This document shows, piece by piece, positions 18,709 to 26,745 of a DNA stretch of 43,994 nt; within the stretch, counting starts at the first letter, position 1, and each line of letters starts with the position of its first letter. The position numbers and the translations under genes were made by a program. The notes beneath the pieces are model-generated. The model worked only from the letters and a program-made list of their open reading frames with translations, had not been told where the DNA came from and searched no databases. The DNA is taken from contig NZ_JAGUQP010000024.1 of the NCBI RefSeq assembly GCF_018704065.1, positions 1 through 43,994 on the forward strand, read 5' to 3'. This stretch comes from Desulfovulcanus ferrireducens. Lineage in GTDB: Bacteria > Desulfobacterota > Desulfovibrionia > Desulfovibrionales > Desulfonatronovibrionaceae.

Positions 18709-18716
18709 TTTAGCAA

Positions 18717-18738
18717 CGGCAGGCCCATGGGCCTGCCG
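18717..18738 (-). terminator. Perfect 22-base palindrome after the M23 gene
   Basis: CGGCAGGCCCA followed directly by its exact complement makes an 11-base-pair GC-rich dyad. It lies 7 bases beyond the stop of the minus-strand M23 peptidase. Only TTGCTAAA follows, not a clear T-run, so rho-independent termination is likely but not textbook. Confidence 0.6.
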
Positions 18739-18744
18739 CTTACC

Positions 18745-20031
18745 TCATCTATCCAGAATATTATTCTTAAGCCAGTTTAAATCCCACCATTCAACCGGAT
18801 TCACCGGTAGTCCGGAAATAACGATACCAAAATGGAGGTGATCTCCACCAGCCATGCCGGTTGAGCCGGTTCTCCCGATAATCTGTCCCTTGCGTACCGA
18901 CTCTCCTTCCTGAACATCAATCTGACTTAAATGGGCATAAAGTGACTGCAAACCAAGGCCATGGTCAATAATGACTACCTGACCATAAATCCCTAAAAAC
19001 CCGGCAAAAACAACCTTTCCGTTATTTGCTGCCGGAACCGGGGCTTGAGCCAGGGAGGCAAGATCAATGCCCAGATGGACCTGCTTGTCAATGAGCTGAC
19101 CCTGATAATAATAACTTCGATGATCACCAAAAGAAGCCTTGCGGGCAGCATTTGGCTGGCGTAAAAACTGGCCGGTAAACAAAAAGTGATCAGCTGTTTT
19201 CAGGCCGATTTTACGGAGTTCCTGGCGGTTTTTGGCCCGAAGATCCTGGTTTACTCTCAAAAATAGGTGCAACAAGTCCTTTTCTTCCGGGAAAATGGAC
19301 TGAAATTGAGGCATCTTGGCCTTTAGAAACCTGTCGCTGATATTGATTTTATCATGCCGAAATTTTCTCTTGTTTAGGTGATAATAAAAACCTGACTTGG
19401 CCTTATTTTCTGCCAGATCAAGAGCCGTAATCGTAGGCATATCCTCCCCAGGCCGTGCATCATATGGATAGGCAAACAGACAATAATAAAGACCGTTTTT
19501 TTGTTTGTATGCTGGAAAAAAATATTTTCCTACCTCAACTCCCGTCTGGGTAACATCCTCGGAAACCTTGTATACAACAAGCCCTGCACCGCCCTGGGAC
19601 AAATTGTGTTTTTTGCTGACCAGTGAAATGAGCGGCGCTTTAGTGTCATAAACCATTTTTTTTACATAAAGACTGGTGTTGCCCTTGCCCCAATTATTCC
19701 ATGACCTATCAGTACAAATTATCAGCAACTCAAAAGGCCCCTGTTTAAGTTTCGGGAGCTTAAACTCACCGGACCAGGTCATGGTCTTGGCCGGAAAGAC
19801 CTGTTCGAGGACAGTGATTCTCTTCATGTTCTGCTTTAAAATCACCCGCAGTTGCTTTAAACCCAATCCCTCATCTTTAGCTACTACTTGAAAAGTTTTT
19901 TGAGCATTAGTGTAGATTAGGTCCGGAGAAACATTAATAATGGGTTTCTTCCTCTCGCCAAAGACAAAATAAACCAAACCGAGACCTACACAGATTAAGA
20001 TTATAAATAAAATATATATCTTTTTTTTCAT
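18745..20031 (-). CDS. Membrane-anchored M23 (LytM-type) peptidase
   Basis: This 428-residue envelope protein starts with one membrane anchor (about 4-24), followed by a ~270-residue beta-rich region of unknown fold. The C-terminal M23 endopeptidase domain (about 315-415) cleaves peptidoglycan crosslinks. Its zinc and catalytic residues are all visible: HLGID, YAHLS and HLHFG. It may therefore be an active enzyme rather than a degenerate LytM activator. The ATG at 20031 has GGAGGAG immediately upstream; an upstream start would add a non-hydrophobic tail. It stands alone and diverges from the hydrogenase operon. Confidence 0.9.
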   Translation of the reverse strand: MKKKIYILFIILICVGLGLVYFVFGERKKPIINVSPDLIYTNAQKTFQVVAKDEGLGLKQLRVILKQNMKRITVLEQVFPAKTMTWSGEFKLPKLKQGPFELLIICTDRSWNNWGKGNTSLYVKKMVYDTKAPLISLVSKKHNLSQGGAGLVVYKVSEDVTQTGVEVGKYFFPAYKQKNGLYYCLFAYPYDARPGEDMPTITALDLAENKAKSGFYYHLNKRKFRHDKINISDRFLKAKMPQFQSIFPEEKDLLHLFLRVNQDLRAKNRQELRKIGLKTADHFLFTGQFLRQPNAARKASFGDHRSYYYQGQLIDKQVHLGIDLASLAQAPVPAANNGKVVFAGFLGIYGQVVIIDHGLGLQSLYAHLSQIDVQEGESVRKGQIIGRTGSTGMAGGDHLHFGIVISGLPVNPVEWWDLNWLKNNILDR

Positions 20032-20369
20032 AACTCCTCCATGGCCAGAATTTCTGGCTACCTTACCCGACCTAGCCAATAAACTCAATGTCCTCAGCTC
20101 TCATCACTCACTCCACCCCCTCAAGGTATTACCTTTTGTAAAAAGATAATCTTGGAAAAATACAATTCTAAAATAGTTATGCTTTTATTTAATTTTTATT
20201 GCTAATTATAAAAATTTTTGATTAAAATAAGCTAAATGTATAGCTAATATTCGCCCGATATTTGAATAAAGTTACATATTGGTATGTGAATTGGTAGGTC
20301 AGTATGTTTACAATTTTTTTGTAGTACTTACTAACCTACTCAAATTAACCTAATTGTAGGAGGAGGGGT
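20032..20369 (+). promoter_or_regulatory. Upstream region and leader of the hydrogenase operon
   Basis: This AT-rich gap between the M23 gene and hysB must hold the hydrogenase promoter, but I cannot fix a -35/-10 pair. Visible structure: an AATAT / ATATT dyad near 20247-20263, and a hairpin of GTAGGTCAGTA (20294-20304) with TACTAACCTAC (20329-20339), one mismatch. The CCTAC at 20335-20339 could instead pair with GTAGG at 20356-20360, which leads directly into the AGGAGGAGGGG ribosome site. That gives two mutually exclusive folds. No reading frame is present. Confidence 0.45.
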
Positions 20370-21287
20370 ATGAGTTTAACCAGACGTGAATTTGTCAAAT
20401 TGTGCACCGGCACAGTTGCTGGCCTTGGGATTTCCCAGATGTTCCATCCAGCTCTTGTTCGAGCAATGGAAGAGGCAGCAAAGAAGACACCGGTGATCTG
20501 GGTCCAGGGCCAGGGATGCACAGGGTGTTCCGTATCGCTTTTAAATACAGTGCATCCAAGCATCAAAGAAGTTTTGTTAAATATTATCAGCCTGGAGTTC
20601 CACCCCACAATCATGGGCTCCGAAGGAGAAATGGCTCTTGAGCACATGTATGAAGTGGCTGAAAAGTTTGCGGGCAAGTTCTTCCTGGCTGTAGAAGGAG
20701 CTATCCCTAAAGCAGCAAACGGCAAGTACTGTATTGTGGGCGAAATGCATCATAGAGAAATCACCATGCTCGAACTGACTGAGGAGCTTGGTCAAAAAGC
20801 CGCGGCCGTGCTGGCTCTTGGCGCCTGTGCATGTTTTGATGCCGGCATTCCCGGCGCAGAGGGTAACTTGACCCAGGCCAGTTCAGTCCAGACTATATTC
20901 GATGAGAAGGGTATCAAGACTCCTGTTGTAAATATTCCCGGATGTCCGCCCCATCCTGACTGGATGGTCGGAACCATTGCGCATGCTCTCATGCACGGCA
21001 TTCCCGAATTGGATGATAATGGCCGGCCAACCATGTTTTATGGAGAAAACATCCATGAAAATTGTCCTTACCTGAAATATGCCGACGATGGAGTAATGTG
21101 TGAGACATTTACACAAAAGGAAGGCTGCCGCATGGAGCTGGGTTGTAAAGGGCCAAATGCCAATGCTGACTGCTTCAAGAGAAAATGGAATAACGGCATA
21201 AACTGGTGTGTAGAGAACGCTATTTGTATTGGATGTGTTGAACCTGGCTTCCCTGATGAGATGTCTCCATTTTATGAGGGCATGTAA
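20370..21287 (+). CDS. hysB: Periplasmic [NiFeSe] hydrogenase small subunit
   Basis: This 305-residue electron-transfer subunit carries three iron-sulfur clusters from the active site to periplasmic cytochrome c3. A twin-arginine signal, TRREFVK (4-10), plus a hydrophobic stretch directs Tat export. The proximal cluster begins with CTGC at 50-53, and GACACFDAG and GCPPHPDWMVG follow. The C-terminal half has the remaining cysteines (HENCPY, CETF, GCRMELGC, NADCF). Cys280 in INWCV takes the place of the proline found in ordinary [NiFe] enzymes and marks a medial [4Fe-4S] cluster, as in [NiFeSe] hydrogenases. A strong AGGAGGAGGGG precedes the ATG. hysA follows after 161 bases. Confidence 0.95.
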   Translation: MSLTRREFVKLCTGTVAGLGISQMFHPALVRAMEEAAKKTPVIWVQGQGCTGCSVSLLNTVHPSIKEVLLNIISLEFHPTIMGSEGEMALEHMYEVAEKFAGKFFLAVEGAIPKAANGKYCIVGEMHHREITMLELTEELGQKAAAVLALGACACFDAGIPGAEGNLTQASSVQTIFDEKGIKTPVVNIPGCPPHPDWMVGTIAHALMHGIPELDDNGRPTMFYGENIHENCPYLKYADDGVMCETFTQKEGCRMELGCKGPNANADCFKRKWNNGINWCVENAICIGCVEPGFPDEMSPFYEGM

Positions 21288-21292
21288 CTTAT

Positions 21293-21425
21293 TTTAAAGT
21301 TTAAAGTGTGGGGAAATGAACCTTATAGAGGAAACACATGTTATCTTTAACTTTCGAGATTTAAACTTTTCCTCAAAACGAGCTTAAATCAACTCTGGAA
21401 CCAAACTTCACACTCTAAACTTAAA
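21293..21425 (+). promoter_or_regulatory. Long-range stem between hysB and hysA
   Basis: TTTAAAGTTTAAAGTGTG (21293-21310) can pair with CACACTCTAAACTTAAA (21409-21425), apart from one bulge and one mismatch. Inside it, GAGGAAA (21328-21334) pairs with TTTCCTC (21368-21374). The structure spans nearly the whole intergenic space and ends just before the hysA ribosome site GAGGAGG. It may protect or process the mRNA so that the two subunits are made in balance; that is inference. Confidence 0.55.
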
Positions 21426-21448
21426 TTAAATATCGAGGAGGATAAATT

Positions 21449-22966
21449 ATGTCTGGATGCAGAGCAAAGCAGGCGCCTATGGCGGCTGGCGCTCCAGGAA
21501 AGAAAATAAAAATTGCGGTAGATCCAGTGACCAGAATCGAGGGTCACCTGAAAGTCGAGGTAGAAGTAAAGGACGGCAAAGTAGTAGATGCCCGCTGTTT
21601 TGGCGGCATGTTTCGCGGCTTTGAAAACATCCTGAAAGGCCGTGATCCCAGGGATTCCTCCCAGATTGTGCAAAGAATCTGCGGTGTTTGCCCTACTGCC
21701 CATGCCACGGCCTCGGTGCTCGCACAGGACAAGGCCTTTGGCGTCAAAGTAACCACCAATGGAAGGATTGTGCGCAATCTCATTTTTGGCGCCAACTATT
21801 TGCAATCTCATATTCTGCATTTTTACCATCTGGCTGCCCTTGACTATGTCAATGGCCCTGATGTTGCTCCTTTTGTGCCTCGGTACAAAAATAATGATGT
21901 CAGAGTAGATGCCAAAACAAACCAGATCGGGGTTGATCAATACTTGAAAGCTCTGGAAATCAGACGGATCTGCCACGAGATGGTAGCCATGTTTGGGGGC
22001 AAGATGCCTCATGTCCAGGGCTTGGTTGTTGGCGGTACTACAGAGATTCCAACCGCAGAAAAAATCAAGCACTTTGCTGCCAACTTCAAGAAAGTCAAAG
22101 AGTTCATCGAAAAAGAATACCTGCCTTTGGTTTATGCCTTGGGTTCTGTTTATCCGGATCTACTGGAAACAGGCACAGGCTGGAAAAATGTAATCTCTTA
22201 TGGCGTATTCCCATTAAATGATGAAGAAACAGAGTTCCTGCTCAAACCCGGCGTCTATACCAATGGCAAAGACGCCCCATTGGATCCTGCTAAAATCAAA
22301 GAATACGTCAAATACTCCTGGTTTGACGATTCAACTACAGGCTTGCATCCCAGCGAAGGTAAAACCGTGCCCGCTCCGGAGAAAGCGACTGCCTACAGTT
22401 TTGTTAAGGCTCCACGTTACAACGATATACCCCACGAAGTTGGCCCATTGGCCAGAATGTGGATTACCAATCCCGAACTAAGCCCTGTTGCCAGGAAAGC
22501 TGGCTTTAAGAGAATGCGCGATTTCGGCGACAAGGCATTCTCCATACTGGGTCGTCACATTGCTCGTGCCGAAGAGGCATTGCTGGTGGCTCAGGCAGTT
22601 GAACAGTGGCTTGCCGAAGTAAAACCCGGAGCTGAAACTTATGTGCCCTCTGAGGTACCAGAACAAGGCGAAGGCATGGGACTTACAGAGGCCCCACGCG
22701 GCAGCTTGCTTCACTACCTGAAAGTTAAAGATTCGGTAATAGATAACTACCAGATCGTCTCTGCAACCCTGTGGAATGCTTCTCCCATGGATGACATGAA
22801 TCAAAGGGGTCCCATTGAACAGGCCTTGATTGGCGTTCCTGTTCCGGATCCCAAAAATCCAGTCAATGTCGGGCGCTTGATCCGCGCCTTTGACCCGTGA
22901 CTGGGCTGTGCCGTGCACGTGCTGCACGCTGAGACTGGTGAGGAGCAGGTTGTACATATAGATTAA
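21449..22966 (+). CDS. hysA: Periplasmic [NiFeSe] hydrogenase large subunit, selenoprotein
   Basis: This subunit holds the nickel-iron active site for hydrogen uptake. The frame appears to stop at TGA 22898-22900, but it continues for 21 more codons to TAA at 22964. Read as selenocysteine, the protein has 505 residues with Sec484. The resulting DP-U-LGCAVH matches the family's DPCxxCxxH with Sec replacing the first Cys. The N-terminal ligand pair is Cys78/Cys81 in RICGVC. Maturation should cleave after His490 and remove 15 residues, VLHAETGEEQVVHID. The protein begins MSGC and has no signal peptide. In D. vulgaris HysA this cysteine is reported to be lipidated, so a lipoprotein exported with HysB is likely. 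GAGGAGG precedes the ATG. Confidence 0.96.
22912..22928 (+). promoter_or_regulatory. Candidate bacterial SECIS hairpin
   Basis: CGTGCA (22912-22917) and TGCACG (22923-22928) form a perfect 6-base-pair stem closed by the loop CGTGC, which contains the GU expected for SelB recognition. It is 17 bases long and begins 11 bases after the in-frame TGA. That matches the size and spacing of the minimal E. coli fdhF SECIS as I remember it. It lies within the coding sequence. Confidence 0.75.
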
Positions 22967-22992
22967 TCCGGATAAAAAATTGACGTGACAAC

Positions 22993-23027
22993 AAAGGGCC
23001 GTTAGAAATAAACGGCCCTTTATTTTT
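22993..23027 (+). terminator. Rho-independent terminator after hysA
   Basis: AAAGGGCCGTT (22993-23003) pairs perfectly with AACGGCCCTTT (23011-23021) around a 7-base loop, followed by ATTTTT. It separates hysA from the protease gene, whose ATG is only 13 bases later. The protease is therefore expressed by read-through or separately. Confidence 0.9.
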
Positions 23028-23039
23028 GGATAGCAGCTT

Positions 23040-23498
23040 ATGAAAAAATTACTGGTATTAGGCGTTGGCAATATTTTACTTATGGACGAAGGCGTGGGCG
23101 TATACGCGGTTCAGGAGCTTGGCAAGGAAGACTGGCCTGACGGGGTTGACTTTCTCGACGGCGGCACCTTTACCCAGGATCTTTTTTATCTCTTTGAAAA
23201 ATATGACCATGTGCTGGTCCTTGATGCTGTCCGTGGCGGCCAGGAGCCAGGAACTATCTATCGGCTAAAGGAAAAGGATTTGATTGAAAATAAAGATCAA
23301 TCTTTGTCCTTGCACGATATTGACCTGTTGGACTCCCTGAAAATGGCCGAGCTTCTGGGCAAAAGACCAGATCTGACTGTAATTGGTATTGAGCCTGAAA
23401 AGCTCGACTGGAACATGGAGCTGACTCCAACTTTAAAAGAAGCCTTCCCCAAATTTTTACAGGTCATTCGCCAGGAGATACATAAAATTCTGGAGTAA
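23040..23498 (+). CDS. hysD: Hydrogenase maturation endopeptidase
   Basis: This 152-residue HyaD/HybD/HycI-family protease removes the C-terminal extension of the hydrogenase large subunit once nickel is in place. The nickel-sensing residues are in the expected positions: Asp16/Glu17 in LLMDEGVGV, Asp62 in VLDAVRGG, and His92 in SLHDIDLLD. They align with Glu16, Asp62 and His93 of HybD. GVGNILL at the N-terminus is also typical. Its neighbour hysA, with a 15-residue tail after His490, is the obvious substrate. A terminator lies between the two genes, and the ribosome site (GGATAG) is weak. The symbol follows use in Desulfovibrio. Confidence 0.92.
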   Translation: MKKLLVLGVGNILLMDEGVGVYAVQELGKEDWPDGVDFLDGGTFTQDLFYLFEKYDHVLVLDAVRGGQEPGTIYRLKEKDLIENKDQSLSLHDIDLLDSLKMAELLGKRPDLTVIGIEPEKLDWNMELTPTLKEAFPKFLQVIRQEIHKILE

Positions 23499-23510
23499 CT
23501 GCTCTTTTAG

Positions 23511-23990
23511 TTCCTGTGGCCAAACCCTATTTTAACCGCTGATTGAAAGTCTTGGTTTCTGAAATGCATTACAAACGGCTTGGGTAACCCAATCTTAATG
23601 AAGCTTGCTTAAAAAACAGAGCATCGGGGAGACAAAGCTAAGTATCCGGGACTACTTGCCATGAGTATCTATAGTTTAATTTTAACGATTTTTTTGCAGT
23701 TCAAACTTTGAGATTGCTTCGTCGCCTCGCTCACGCTCGCTCCTCGCAATGACAGGAGCGAGTTCGTCATTGCGAGGGCAGCGAAGCTGTCCGTGGCAAT
23801 CTCACCCATTGAGTGAAAATCGCTCAACTTAGGTATAATTAAAAGAATATTTGTTTACCCAAAACACCCCATTATGCTCTGTCCGCAAGCAAATTTTAGA
23901 TGGATCCAAGTCTTTGTACCAGCATGAAAGAAACCAAGACAGGAATGAACAATAGCAATTGAATTGATAAAGAGGTTTGGCCACAGGCTC
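23511..23990 (+). repeat. Foldback repeat, copy C (full form with inner module)
   Basis: A 480-base element in the same orientation as copy B, starting TTCCTGTGGCCAAACC and ending GGTTTGGCCACAGGCTC. The arms are imperfect inverted copies. The inner module carries GCGAAGCTGTCCGTGGCAAT and CTCGCAATGACAGGAGCG words. TTTTAG flanks it at 23505-23510 and 23991-23996, and the match extends to GCTCTTTTAG on both sides. It starts 12 bases after the hysD stop. No gene lies between 23499 and 24029. Confidence 0.88.
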
Positions 23991-24029
23991 TTTTAGAAGT
24001 CAAAAAGACAGGAAGACGTGGAGATAATA

Positions 24030-24581
24030 ATGCAAAAATTTGCCCTGTCAGTACTTGGCCAGGATCGGCCAGGGATCGTTGCCAAGGTTGCGGAGATACT
24101 TGCCGATTTTGGCTGTAATATTGAAGATCTGTCACAGACAATATTGCAGTGGGAGTTCGCTGCCATTTATATCTTCAGCAAGCCTGACCAGGTCGATCCC
24201 GAAGATATTTTACATACTCTTGAACAGGCCTTAAACCCATGGGGACTGACAGTTATATTAAAACCAGCCGACAAGCCAAATAAATGGATAGATGAGCCGG
24301 CTGACCCTTTTGTGGTTACCGCCATAGGGCAGGATAAAGTGGGCCAGATAGCCAAACTTACGGGAATTATGCGCGATTTTGGATGCAATATCACGGGACT
24401 TAAGGCCATAAATCATAGTCAAACTTTTCCTGACAAGATGGTCATGGTTTTTGAGATCGCGGTTCCTTTAAGTACAAATTTTAAACAGTTACGAGATGAA
24501 CTGGAGCAAGCAGCCCATAGCGTTGGCTTAAAATTTACTATTCAACATCGGGATATTTTTGAAAATATTCACCGGATTTAG
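24030..24581 (+). CDS. Tandem ACT-domain regulatory protein
   Basis: This 183-residue soluble protein is made of two ACT domains (about 1-85 and 93-175). Each opens with the typical pattern, FALSVLGQDRPGIVAKVAEIL and FVVTAIGQDKVGQIAKLTGIM. Each continues with DFGCNIEDLSQ / DFGCNITGLKA. ACT domains bind amino acids or similar small ligands. The nearest named family is GcvR/UPF0237. The ATG at 24030 has GGAG at good spacing; a GTG at 24018 is possible. It is followed 11 bases later by a UPF0210 gene. This pairing recurs in many bacteria and archaea, so the ACT protein probably controls or senses for that partner. Confidence 0.88.
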   Translation: MQKFALSVLGQDRPGIVAKVAEILADFGCNIEDLSQTILQWEFAAIYIFSKPDQVDPEDILHTLEQALNPWGLTVILKPADKPNKWIDEPADPFVVTAIGQDKVGQIAKLTGIMRDFGCNITGLKAINHSQTFPDKMVMVFEIAVPLSTNFKQLRDELEQAAHSVGLKFTIQHRDIFENIHRI

Positions 24582-24592
24582 CGAGGTAGGCC

Positions 24593-25963
24593 ATGCTTTC
24601 AGAACGTGAGGTTCTTTCTACTTTCGAGATGATCAAAAATGAACATCTGGATGTGCGCACCGTGACACTTGGCATTTCTCTCTTTGATTGTGCCTCTGAT
24701 GATTTATCTAAATTCTTTGACAAGATCTATACTAGGATAGTTTCCACTGCAAAAGATTTAGTCCGTGTTTGTGATGAAGTAGGTGATAAGTATGGCATAC
24801 CAGTGGTGAATAAGCGTATCGCCATTAGTCCCATGGCTATTGTCGCCGCACCTTTTGATTCAGAACAAATGGTTGAAATAGCCAGGACTCTGGATAAGGC
24901 AGCCAGGGAGGTCCAAATTGATTTCATCGGTGGATTTTCAGCCCTGGTGGAAAAGGGCATGGCTACTGGCGATTTGTCCTTGATAGAAGCTATCCCGGAA
25001 GCCCTGACCCAGACTGAACGAGTCTGTGCTTCAGTTAACGTGGCTTCCACCAAGGCCGGCATAAATATGGACGGAGTTTATTTGATGGGCAAAACCATCA
25101 AGGAAGCCGCGCATTTAACACGCGACAGAGATGGCCTGGCCTGTGCCAAATTGTGTGTTTTCGCCAATATCCCCCAGGATATTCCCTTTATGGCCGGGGC
25201 CTATTTGGGAGTGGGCGAGCCAGGAGCCGTGATCAATGTCGGCGTCAGCGGTCCCGGGGTAGTCAAAAAGGCCATTGACCGGACACTGGAGGCCAATCCG
25301 GAAGCAGACTTGGGAATGCTTTCAGAAACAATCAAGAAAACGGCTTTTAAAGTCACTAAAATCGGAGAACTCATTGGTCGGGAAGTAGCCAAAAAAGTAG
25401 GCGTTCAATTTGGCATTGTTGACCTTTCCTTGGCCCCTACCCCCAATGTTGGTGACAGTGTAGGCGAAATTTTTCAGTCTCTGGGCCTGGACAGTATCGG
25501 AGTACCGGGAAGTACGGCTATTCTGGCCATGCTCAATGATGCGGTGAAAAAGGGCGGCTCCTTTGCCAGCTCATATGTGGGTGGTTTAAGCGGGGCCTTT
25601 ATTCCCGTCAGTGAAGATTTAAACATTGCCAATGCAGCAAGGGATGGTTTCCTGAATCTGGAAAAGCTGGAGGCCATGACTTCTGTCTGCTCCGTAGGCC
25701 TGGATATGGTGGCTGTGCCCGGGGATACCTCAGCCGAGACCCTGGCCGCTATAATCGCGGATGAAATGGCTATCGGTGTAATCAACAGAAAAACAACAGC
25801 TACCAGGATTATCCCGGTGCCCGGAAAGAAGGCAGGAGATAAAGCCTACTTTGGAGGGCTATTAGGTGAAGCCACAATTATGCCTGTGCGCGAAGGCTTC
25901 TCTGAAAAATTTATTCGTCTGGGCGGACTTATTCCTGCGCCACTACAAAGTCTGAATAATTGA
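24593..25963 (+). CDS. UPF0210 (DUF711) family protein
   Basis: This 456-residue soluble protein matches UPF0210 along its whole length: an N-terminal EVLSTFEMIKNEHLDVRTVTLGISL, INRKTTATRIIPVPGKKAGD near the C-terminus, and many glycine-rich loops such as VGVSGPGVVK and SYVGGLSGAF. The fold is related to glycyl-radical-type barrels, but I see no activating glycine signature, and the biochemical function is unknown. Its fixed partner is the ACT gene directly upstream, so amino-acid-related chemistry is a reasonable guess. The ribosome site is GAGGTAGG. Confidence 0.88.
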   Translation: MLSEREVLSTFEMIKNEHLDVRTVTLGISLFDCASDDLSKFFDKIYTRIVSTAKDLVRVCDEVGDKYGIPVVNKRIAISPMAIVAAPFDSEQMVEIARTLDKAAREVQIDFIGGFSALVEKGMATGDLSLIEAIPEALTQTERVCASVNVASTKAGINMDGVYLMGKTIKEAAHLTRDRDGLACAKLCVFANIPQDIPFMAGAYLGVGEPGAVINVGVSGPGVVKKAIDRTLEANPEADLGMLSETIKKTAFKVTKIGELIGREVAKKVGVQFGIVDLSLAPTPNVGDSVGEIFQSLGLDSIGVPGSTAILAMLNDAVKKGGSFASSYVGGLSGAFIPVSEDLNIANAARDGFLNLEKLEAMTSVCSVGLDMVAVPGDTSAETLAAIIADEMAIGVINRKTTATRIIPVPGKKAGDKAYFGGLLGEATIMPVREGFSEKFIRLGGLIPAPLQSLNN

Positions 25964-25980
25964 AGTTGAGAAGATAAGAG

Positions 25981-26050
25981 GATGGGAAGATAGGAAGAAA
26001 TAGAGGTTGCCTTTCCACCCTAATTTCTTAAATCCCTAACTTCCCATCTT
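25981..26050. terminator. Foldback between convergent genes
   Basis: GATGGGAAG (25981-25989) pairs perfectly with CTTCCCATC (26040-26048), about 50 bases apart, with further weak pairing outside. It lies between the stops of the UPF0210 gene and the minus-strand coiled-coil gene. The word CTTCCCATC is the same one repeated at 5.60-5.64 kb. A bidirectional terminator role is likely but unproven. Confidence 0.45.
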
Positions 26051-26063
26051 CGCACCTAAAAAA

Positions 26064-26522
26064 TTATTGAGCAGAGCCAAGCTCGACCTGAACCTGCTGC
26101 AGTAATTCTTTAGCCTGCATCAGCTTTGCGCTCTGTTCCTCGGTGGATACTTGCGAGCTTAAATAAGCTGCCTTCTGAGACATTTCCTGTAAAATATTGG
26201 AGAGAAGCATATTCTTGGTCATTTGTGGCAAATTTTCCAAAGTAGCAATCTTTTGCTCCATGCTCAGCATTTTACTGTCCAGACTCTGAACATCCCCTTT
26301 CAAGCTGGAAAGTTCCTCTACCTTGGCCGAAAGTCCGGAAAGATTCTGGTTCAGGCCAAAAAAGAAGACCACCAGGAGCAGGACACAAAGAATCGAAATA
26401 ATCATGGCCACTTTTCCCATATCCTTGCGGGAATTGGCAATGATATCCTTGGCAAATTGCTGCTTATTATCCCCTGTCTGTTCCTCATGCCTTAATGGAG
26501 TAACCTTTTCTTGTGCTTGCAT
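26064..26522 (-). CDS. Single-pass membrane coiled-coil protein, unknown
   Basis: I do not recognise this family. The 152-residue protein has a polar N-terminus (about 1-35), one strong membrane helix (about 37-57, VAMIISILCVLLLVVFFFGL) and a C-terminal domain. That domain is mostly coiled coil (LSAKVEELSSLKGDVQSLDSKMLSMEQKIATL and an Ala/Gln/Leu-rich end). The topology suggests a membrane-tethered periplasmic rod or scaffold. GGGAGG precedes the ATG. No operon partner is evident, and the 220 bases upstream hold no gene. Confidence 0.75.
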   Translation of the reverse strand: MQAQEKVTPLRHEEQTGDNKQQFAKDIIANSRKDMGKVAMIISILCVLLLVVFFFGLNQNLSGLSAKVEELSSLKGDVQSLDSKMLSMEQKIATLENLPQMTKNMLLSNILQEMSQKAAYLSSQVSTEEQSAKLMQAKELLQQVQVELGSAQ

Positions 26523-26745
26523 TAGAATAACCTCCCTTGTTCAATTATAAGCTTAGAGTTTGAAGAGGTGTAAGTTCCTTGTTAAAAGCTAATACGACAA
26601 TGACCAGTGATATGTTTATCCGCTTTTGGGAAAAAAATATCAATTTAACAGTTCAATGGCAAGACTGAGTTTTGAGATTTAATCTTACCCGGTGAGGTCT
26701 GGCTCGCCTGGTATTTTCCTTACCTTCTTACCATCTCGCCCAAAT

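Noticed and set aside
22898-22900. TGA as the true stop of the hydrogenase large subunit
   Set aside because: The frame continues with the conserved LGCAVH and a protease-removable tail to TAA at 22964. Without these residues the nickel site would be incomplete.
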